Shown in pieces: positions 56,002 to 64,000 of a DNA stretch of 64,000 bases. This DNA is from Falsirhodobacter flavus (GTDB taxonomy: Bacteria > Pseudomonadota > Alphaproteobacteria > Rhodobacterales > Rhodobacteraceae): contig JARWBI010000001.1 in NCBI GenBank assembly GCA_029846755.1, positions 1,089,822 through 1,153,821 on the forward strand, in the 5' to 3' direction. Every line of letters starts with the position of its first letter. Positions within the stretch are counted from its first letter, which is position 1. The notes under the pieces are model-generated. The model worked only from the letters and a program-made list of their open reading frames with translations. It was not told the origin of the DNA and searched no databases. The translations under genes and the position numbers were made by a program.

Positions 56002-57023
56002 GTCAGCGGAAACGTAAGCTCTGACACCGCGCCGCCCTCGGCGCGGTTTTTCATGGTCAGCGTGCCGTCGACCTGCTGCGTGAACTGCCGCGCGATCATA
56101 AGGCCGAGGCTGTCCGCCGCCTCCAGATCGAATCCTTCCGGCAGACCGCGCCCGCTGTCGGTGATCCGAAGCACGGCGCGATCGTCCTCCTGCACCAGAA
56201 GAACGCTCAACGTCCCCGTCTCCCCCTCGGCAAAGGCATGTTCCAGCGAGTTGCTTAGCAGTTCCGTCGCGATCAGCCCCAGCGGGATCGCCTTGTCGCG
56301 GAAAATGCGGATCGGCTGACAGGACAGGCGACAATCGATCCGGTCCGCCACCCCCGCCGCTTCGGTCAGATCGCGGGTCATACTAGTCAGAAAACCGCCG
56401 AAATCCAGATCCTGCGCGGTCGGATCGTGAAGCAGCCGCTTCATACGCGCGACGAGATTGATCCGCGATACCGCATCCTCCAGCGCCTTGACCGCAACGG
56501 CGTCGGTCAACCGCCGCCGCTGGATCGTCAGCAACCCTGCGACCATGGCAAGATTGTTGGACACCCGGTGCTGCAATTCGTGAAACATCAGGCGTTGCTG
56601 TTCGGCAAGCTGCGCAGATCGCATCCGCTCGTCGTTCAGATGCAGGATGGCACGGGACATGACGTGGATCAGCACGATGTTGATGACGACGATGAAGGTG
56701 TAGAAACCCATCGCAATCATTGCCTCGTGCGAGAAACTGGCGCTGAAACGAGGCGAGACGAACAGCGTCCATGACGCGAAGAACGAGGCGACGGCCACCG
56801 CGATCGCCGGGCGAAGGCCGCAGAAGAAGGAGGTCAGCATCACGACGGGAAAGAAGGTAAGAAAAGGGAAACCCGGCGGCAGATGGGGGTCCAGCACCCA
56901 CCGCGAGGCGACCGCAACGGCAAAGGCAAGCGCGGCAAAACCCCAACGAACGCCGAAACTACGCCGTTCAAGGCTCAGCCGACTGATCGCTTCGAATATG
57001 CGCGATGATGTATTGGCGGTCAT
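55998..57023 (-). CDS. Membrane sensor histidine kinase (DUF4118 + HisKA_2)
   Basis: A 341-residue kinase. Residues ~20-125 contain four hydrophobic segments like the KdpD-type DUF4118 module ([30 protein letters not shown]). The HisKA_2 dimerisation region [20 protein letters not shown] holds the phosphoacceptor His148, and a HATPase domain follows ([14 protein letters not shown] with the N-box, [11 protein letters not shown]). No sensor domain lies outside the membrane, and no response regulator is adjacent. Its ATG overlaps the coaD stop by 4 bp. In alphaproteobacteria such kinases often act in general stress or light pathways; the target is unknown. Confidence 0.88.
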   Translation of the reverse strand: MTANTSSRIFEAISRLSLERRSFGVRWGFAALAFAVAVASRWVLDPHLPPGFPFLTFFPVVMLTSFFCGLRPAIAVAVASFFASWTLFVSPRFSASFSHEAMIAMGFYTFIVVINIVLIHVMSRAILHLNDERMRSAQLAEQQRLMFHELQHRVSNNLAMVAGLLTIQRRRLTDAVAVKALEDAVSRINLVARMKRLLHDPTAQDLDFGGFLTSMTRDLTEAAGVADRIDCRLSCQPIRIFRDKAIPLGLIATELLSNSLEHAFAEGETGTLSVLLVQEDDRAVLRITDSGRGLPEGFDLEAADSLGLMIARQFTQQVDGTLTMKNRAEGGAVSELTFPLT

Positions 57024-57502
57024 GCGAGCCGGGATTTCAGCGCATCCCCCACAGCCGGGGGAACGAAGGGCGACACGTCGCCGCCCAAACGAGCGATTTC
57101 CTTGACCAGCTTGGATGCGATGGCCTGTCTGCGGGCATCGGCCATCAGGAACACGGTTTCGATTGACGAATCCATCGCGCGGTTCATGCCGACCATCTGG
57201 AACTCATATTCGAAATCCGCTACCGCGCGCAGTCCGCGAATGATGACGGAGGCGCCGACATCGCGGGCGCAACCGATCAAGAGGTTTTCGAAAGGATGGA
57301 CGACGATCTCGCATCCCGTGATCGCGCTGCATTCGTGCCGCACCATCTCGACCCTTTCATCCAGCGAGAAAAGCGGCCTCTTGTCGCGATTGATCGCGAC
57401 ACCGATGACCAGCCTGTCAACCAGACGGGCCGCCCGCTCGATGATGTCCGTATGCCCGAGGGTGATCGGATCGAAGGTCCCGGGATAAAGACCGATACGC
57501 AT
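57020..57502 (-). CDS. coaD: Phosphopantetheine adenylyltransferase
   Basis: A 160-residue enzyme, fourth step of coenzyme A synthesis: 4'-phosphopantetheine plus ATP gives dephospho-CoA. The nucleotidyl-transferase motif GLYPGTFDPITLGHTDIIERAA includes the T/HxGH signature, and FLMADARRQAIASKLVKEIARLGGDVSPFVP is the CoaD C-terminal part. The ATG at 57502 has AGGGGGA upstream. Coupled to the histidine kinase gene downstream. Confidence 0.96.
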   Translation of the reverse strand: MRIGLYPGTFDPITLGHTDIIERAARLVDRLVIGVAINRDKRPLFSLDERVEMVRHECSAITGCEIVVHPFENLLIGCARDVGASVIIRGLRAVADFEYEFQMVGMNRAMDSSIETVFLMADARRQAIASKLVKEIARLGGDVSPFVPPAVGDALKSRLA

Positions 57503-57576
57503 GACAAGATCCCCCTGCGCCGTCAAACCATTAAGACGCAACAGGATTGCGGTGGCCAGCGCAAGGGGAAACCGTT

Positions 57577-58008
57577 CTAATACCCCTTTATCATGCCTTC
57601 CAGTGCATCCTTTTCCATCGCGAGCTCGGCTACCTGCGCCTTGACCACGTCGCCGATGGAAATCACCCCGATCATTCGCTCGCCGTCCATGACGGGCATG
57701 TGCCGGAACCGCCCGTCGGTCATACGGCGCATCACGTCGTCGACGCTGTCCGTCACGACGCAGCCCGTGACCTTGGCGGTCATCAGCGCCGACACCGCCT
57801 CGTCCAGGATGACGGCGCCGCGACGACCGATCTCGCGCACGATATCGCGTTCCGAGATCACGCCGAGCACGTCGCTGCCATCGCCCGACACGATCAGCGC
57901 ACCGATTCGCTTGGCAGCGAGAACTTCTGCCGCCGCCGCCACGGTTTCGGACGGCGCAATGGTCAGCACGCCGCCCGGTTTGGTGTTGAGTAGCTGTTGT
58001 ATCAGCAT
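57577..58008 (-). CDS. CBS-domain pair protein
   Basis: A 143-residue protein consisting of two CBS domains (about 10-65 and 75-135): VLTIAPSETVAAAAEVLAAKRIGALIVSG and GRFRHMPVMDGERMIGVISIGDVV. CBS pairs bind adenosine nucleotides and regulate partners. It is stand-alone, with no attached enzyme. The ATG at 58008 has a strong GGGAGGA site. Downstream of uvrA on the same strand, separated by 65 bp. Confidence 0.9.
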   Translation of the reverse strand: MLIQQLLNTKPGGVLTIAPSETVAAAAEVLAAKRIGALIVSGDGSDVLGVISERDIVREIGRRGAVILDEAVSALMTAKVTGCVVTDSVDDVMRRMTDGRFRHMPVMDGERMIGVISIGDVVKAQVAELAMEKDALEGMIKGY

Positions 58009-58073
58009 GGCTTCCTCCCTTGCTTCAGCAAAGAGTTGCGCCACGCCGATCGTCTGTCAACACAACGTCAGGA

Positions 58074-60920
<2,847 letters not shown>

Positions 60921-61005
60921 GAACTATCCCCGGATGATCGGGCTGAAGATAGGGCTTCCGCACGCCGCTGCCAAGGCGCAAACGTGAACGGAATATGAAC
61001 AAACC

Positions 61006-61437
61006 CTAGTCGGCGTAGACGGTGACCTGCGGCAACGCCGTCAAAGACAGACCAAGCGCGCGATAGGCTGCAAGCGACAGCTGCGCCGATCCGGCACCCG
61101 GAAGCAGGTCCACGGCGACCGATGCGCCATCCGCCGTTTCAACCCGCCCCTTGCGCGGATCCTTTACCAGCGACGACCGAAGCCAGAACCCCGGCTCGCC
61201 CGCATTCCCAAGCACGGTCACGACCGCACCCAGACGTTCCGCCCCGGTGTTCACCGGCGCCGCCAGCGCACGCTCCCGCTCGGCCGCCGAAGTCAGGTCG
61301 TAGGCTTCGGGCGTGCGTGCGATCGCGCCCAGCGCCGTCGCCGCAGGCGGTGCGGCCTGCTCGCGCCGAAAGGGATTTGACACCTCGGCACAGGAGGCAA
61401 GAAATGGAAGGGCGATCAGGGCGATGTATATGCGCAT
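61006..61437 (-). CDS. Small outer-membrane lipoprotein
   Basis: A 143-residue protein with a lipoprotein signal peptide (MRIYIALIALPFLASC; lipobox LASC, Cys16). The mature part has a proline/alanine linker and then a compact domain (GAVVTVLGNAGEPGFWLRSSLVKDPRKGRVETADG, VDLLPGAGSAQLSLAAYRALGLSLTALPQVTVYAD). Homologues in Rhodobacterales are often labelled D-galactarate dehydratase, which nothing in the sequence supports. Function unknown. Divergent from moaA across 86 bp. Confidence 0.8.
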   Translation of the reverse strand: MRIYIALIALPFLASCAEVSNPFRREQAAPPAATALGAIARTPEAYDLTSAAERERALAAPVNTGAERLGAVVTVLGNAGEPGFWLRSSLVKDPRKGRVETADGASVAVDLLPGAGSAQLSLAAYRALGLSLTALPQVTVYAD

Positions 61438-61523
61438 GGCACGAAGATTAGCCCGTCGCCCCTGGCTGTCAATCGTCGCCCACGGCGCTTGCAGTCGCGG
61501 CTCCGCGCGCCTAAATTCCACCG

Positions 61524-62513
61524 ATGGACGACGCGCTTATCGACCCGTTTCAACGAGCCATATCCTACCTCAGGGTCTCGGTCACCGACCGCTGCGATTT
61601 CCGCTGCCTCTACTGCATGTCGGAAAACATGACATTCCTGCCCAAAGCCGAGCTTCTGACACTGGAGGAGCTTGACCGCCTGTGTTCCACCTTCGTCGGG
61701 ATGGGCGTGAAGAAACTGCGGATTACCGGGGGCGAGCCTTTGGTGCGCCGCGGGATCATGGGCTTCTTCCGCAACGTCTCGCGCCATCTTGGCAATGGGC
61801 TGGAGGAGTTGACGCTGACCACCAACGGCTCGCAACTGGCGAAATACGCCAGTGAGCTGGCCGATTGCGGCGTTCGGCGCATCAATGTCTCGCTGGATAC
61901 GTTGGACGCTGCGAAGTTTCAGAAGATCACCCGCTGGGGGCGGCTTGCGCAGGTGCTGGAGGGGATCGAGGCGGCAAAGGCTGCGGGCATCCGCGTCAAG
62001 ATCAACACCGTCGCGCTGAAAGGCTTCAACGAGGACGAGCTGTTCCCTCTGATCGACTGGTGTGCGCGCGAACGCCACGATCTGACCTTCATCGAGGTCA
62101 TGCCGATGGGCGAGATGGAGGACCGCGTCGGCCAGTTCTGGTCGCTGATGGACCTGCGCCATCGGATCGGAACCCGATACGCGATGGCGAACCTGAGCGA
62201 GCGCACCGGCGGCCCTGCCCGCTATGTCCGGTTGGAGACGGGGCAGAAGATCGGCTTCATCACGCCCCTGTCCCATAATTTCTGCGAAAGCTGCAACCGC
62301 GTCCGCGTGACTTGCACGGGCGAATTGTTCATGTGCCTCGGCCAGGAAGACCGCGCCGATCTGCGCGAAGTGATGCGAAACGGCGATGACGACGCATTGC
62401 GTGCCGCCATCCGCGAGGCGATCGCCCGCAAGCCCAAGGGCCATGATTTCGACTATTCCCGGCGCGAAGTCGCCGGGCAGGTCAGCCGCCACATGTCGCA
62501 CACGGGCGGCTGA
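61524..62513 (+). CDS. moaA: GTP 3',8-cyclase MoaA
   Basis: A 329-residue radical-SAM enzyme starting molybdopterin synthesis from GTP. The SAM cluster motif CDFRCLYCM gives three cysteines (CxxxCxxC), the second cluster uses [18 protein letters not shown], and the C-terminal Gly-Gly (SHTGG) needed for activity is intact. [11 protein letters not shown] and [11 protein letters not shown] are conserved. moaC is not adjacent. Confidence 0.96.
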   Translation: MDDALIDPFQRAISYLRVSVTDRCDFRCLYCMSENMTFLPKAELLTLEELDRLCSTFVGMGVKKLRITGGEPLVRRGIMGFFRNVSRHLGNGLEELTLTTNGSQLAKYASELADCGVRRINVSLDTLDAAKFQKITRWGRLAQVLEGIEAAKAAGIRVKINTVALKGFNEDELFPLIDWCARERHDLTFIEVMPMGEMEDRVGQFWSLMDLRHRIGTRYAMANLSERTGGPARYVRLETGQKIGFITPLSHNFCESCNRVRVTCTGELFMCLGQEDRADLREVMRNGDDDALRAAIREAIARKPKGHDFDYSRREVAGQVSRHMSHTGG

Positions 62514-62521
62514 CCCTTTCC

Positions 62522-64000
62522 TCAGCTTGCGATGGCCGTCACCTCATGCGCCCGCAGCACGCGGCGCGCGGTCTGGCCATAGCTGGTCGGCAGGGCGCGA
62601 AGCTGCGGGAACACCCCGAACAACTCCTCGCGGCAGGCATCTTCCAGCGAATCCAGCCCGAAGTTGCCGGGGTGGAAGCTTTCCGTCGCTGCGCCGTTGG
62701 CAAAGACGATCTCGTGCCGGTCGAAGATCATGTGGATATAGGTGACCTCGCCACCCTCCTGGCGCGTGATCCGCTTGCCATCGACCATGTGCTTGGCCGA
62801 GGCCAGCACCTCGTCCTGACCGAACATCAGCTGGGCGCGATACCCTTCGATCAGCATCCGGTGCTGGGGCGAGACGATCAGATCCGCCGCCAAATCCGGC
62901 ACGGCGCCCTGCTGGATGCGGATCGGCGCGAACCGACCCACCGCCGGAACCGTGCGCCGCCCGACCCAGCGGATCGGTTGCAGCCCGCTGTCGCGCGTGA
63001 TGACCAGATCGCCCGGAACAAGGCTTTCGATGGCGCGCGGCCCCATCGGCGTTGCGATCATCGTGCCGGGGGTGAAACAGATCACTTCGACATTGGTGAA
63101 GTTGATGATCTGCTGCTGGCCGGTGCCATAGTTGTAGATGATCTGACCGGAATAGGAGACGAACCCGTCGATGGTCTGCTGCGTGATGTTCTGGAACGAG
63201 TAGTTCTGAAGCCCCGTCAGGTCGATCCGGTCATAGCCCGCCCCGCCGCCGATGTTGATCGGCGCACCCAGGTTGGCCGGATTCGCGTCGAAGACGAAGG
63301 TGTCGTTGTCATCCCCACCCTCGACCGAGTCACCGCCGTTGAAGGTGATCGTATCGTTCCCGGCGCCCCCGATCATGGTATCGGCACCCGCGCCGCCGGT
63401 GATCTGGTCGTCGCCCGCGCCACCTATGATCGAATCGGCCCCGTCGCCGCCGAACAACTGGTCGTTGCCGCTCCCGCCGTCGATCACGTCGTCGCCGGCA
63501 CCGCCAAGGATCGTATCGACCCCGTCGCCGCCGATGAGCGTGTCGTTGCCGTCGCCGCCATCGATCGAGTCGTCGCCCGCGCCGCCGTCCACCGAGTCGT
63601 TGCCCGCGCCCGCAACCACAGTGTCGTTGCCGATGCCCGCGTCGATGGTGTCATTTCCCGAACCCGCCGTGATCGAGTCCGCGCCCGCGCCGGTCGCAAA
63701 GTTCTTACCCGTCGTGGTGTTGCCGGCACTGATGACGTCATCGCCTGCCCCGGTAACGAACGCCTCGACGTTCTGGAAGCTGGCCGAGTTGCCCGCACCG
63801 CTGGCGAATGTGCCCGCAGTGTCGCCGCCGAACGTGATCGTCGCGGCGTTGGTCAGCGCGGCACCGTTGATCGTATCGGTGCCTGCACCGCCATCGATCA
63901 CGTCATTGCCGAAGCCATCGCCCAGGTTCACCAGGTCGTTGCCCAGACCCGCATCGATCGTGTCCGCCCCGCCGCCACCGGTGATGACGTCGTCGCCGTC
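62522..64000 (-). CDS. RTX calcium-binding protein with C-terminal Hint domain, partial
   Basis: The C-terminal ~490 residues of a longer protein that enters from the right edge. From 64000 to about 63300 it is built of RTX nonapeptides (GGAGNDTI-type; GGDGADSIIGGAGDDQI), which bind calcium in a beta-roll and mark type I secretion substrates. Then comes a Hint module beginning ICFTPGTMIATPMGPRAIESLVPGDLVI, with SPQHRMLIEG and the terminal part GQTARRVLRAHEV. Stand-alone Hint domains of this sort are common in alphaproteobacterial secreted proteins and may self-cleave. Begins 8 bp beyond the moaA stop, convergent. Confidence 0.88.
   Translation of the reverse strand, partial: DGDDVITGGGGADTIDAGLGNDLVNLGDGFGNDVIDGGAGTDTINGAALTNAATITFGGDTAGTFASGAGNSASFQNVEAFVTGAGDDVISAGNTTTGKNFATGAGADSITAGSGNDTIDAGIGNDTVVAGAGNDSVDGGAGDDSIDGGDGNDTLIGGDGVDTILGGAGDDVIDGGSGNDQLFGGDGADSIIGGAGDDQITGGAGADTMIGGAGNDTITFNGGDSVEGGDDNDTFVFDANPANLGAPINIGGGAGYDRIDLTGLQNYSFQNITQQTIDGFVSYSGQIIYNYGTGQQQIINFTNVEVICFTPGTMIATPMGPRAIESLVPGDLVITRDSGLQPIRWVGRRTVPAVGRFAPIRIQQGAVPDLAADLIVSPQHRMLIEGYRAQLMFGQDEVLASAKHMVDGKRITRQEGGEVTYIHMIFDRHEIVFANGAATESFHPGNFGLDSLEDACREELFGVFPQLRALPTSYGQTARRVLRAHEVTAIAS

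Noticed and set aside
63300..64000. CRISPR-like short repeats
   Set aside because: The periodic repeats are codons of RTX nonapeptides (27-bp period) in an open frame, not a repeat-spacer array.

Overview
The window is a GC-rich stretch of an alphaproteobacterial chromosome, most likely from the order Rhodobacterales (Paracoccus/Rhodobacter-type). The pointers are the heterotetrameric sarcosine oxidase operon, the ccmI-ruvX pair, tandem GAPDH genes next to transketolase, a Hint-domain RTX protein, and an EctB-like aminotransferase. Genes are densely packed, with many ATGA overlaps and convergent genes whose stop codons touch or overlap.

Layout. 0-6.9 kb is an envelope block: partial beta-ketoacyl-ACP synthase, acyl carrier protein, LpxD-like acyltransferase and L,D-transpeptidase on the minus strand, divergent from a MepK-like endopeptidase, then rlmE, a Ppx/GppA phosphatase, a fasciclin protein and tRNA-Gly(CCC). 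7.2-8.4 kb is a mosaic of broken IS66 and IS3 elements. 8.7-13.9 kb is the imuA-imuB-dnaE2 mutasome operon. 14.1-15.3 kb is a second insertion-sequence graveyard (IS110, IS3 and IS481 relics). 15.3-21.1 kb is one gene for a 1913-residue multidomain, carbohydrate-binding and beta-propeller-like protein.

21.7-28.3 kb is the most unusual part and is bordered by AT-rich non-coding DNA. An EctB-like diaminobutyrate aminotransferase gene sits 22 bp before a 1366-residue Pls/PosA-type non-ribosomal synthetase, with adenylation and carrier domains followed by three repeats of a membrane-helix pair plus a hexapeptide-rich domain. Converging on it are a phosphopantetheinyl transferase gene and a small outer-membrane beta-barrel gene. 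Together they suggest a pathway that makes L-2,4-diaminobutyrate and polymerises it into a cationic homopolymer.

29-64 kb is mostly housekeeping: rpe; sarcosine oxidase soxBDAG; ccmI-ruvX; a TauE-type exporter; an MFS exporter; dusA; an FkbM methyltransferase; an alpha/beta hydrolase; UDP-glucose dehydrogenase; ccmE-argC; murI; a LysR regulator; a candidate small RNA with its own promoter and terminator; purL-bolA-grxD; mliC-zapA and a coiled-coil zauP-like gene; tkt; DUF808; two GAPDH genes whose cofactor-site residue differs (Ala versus Asp); a histidine kinase; coaD; a CBS protein; uvrA; a small lipoprotein; moaA; and the C-terminal part of an RTX-Hint protein cut by the window edge. No rRNA genes, CRISPR arrays or intact prophage were seen.
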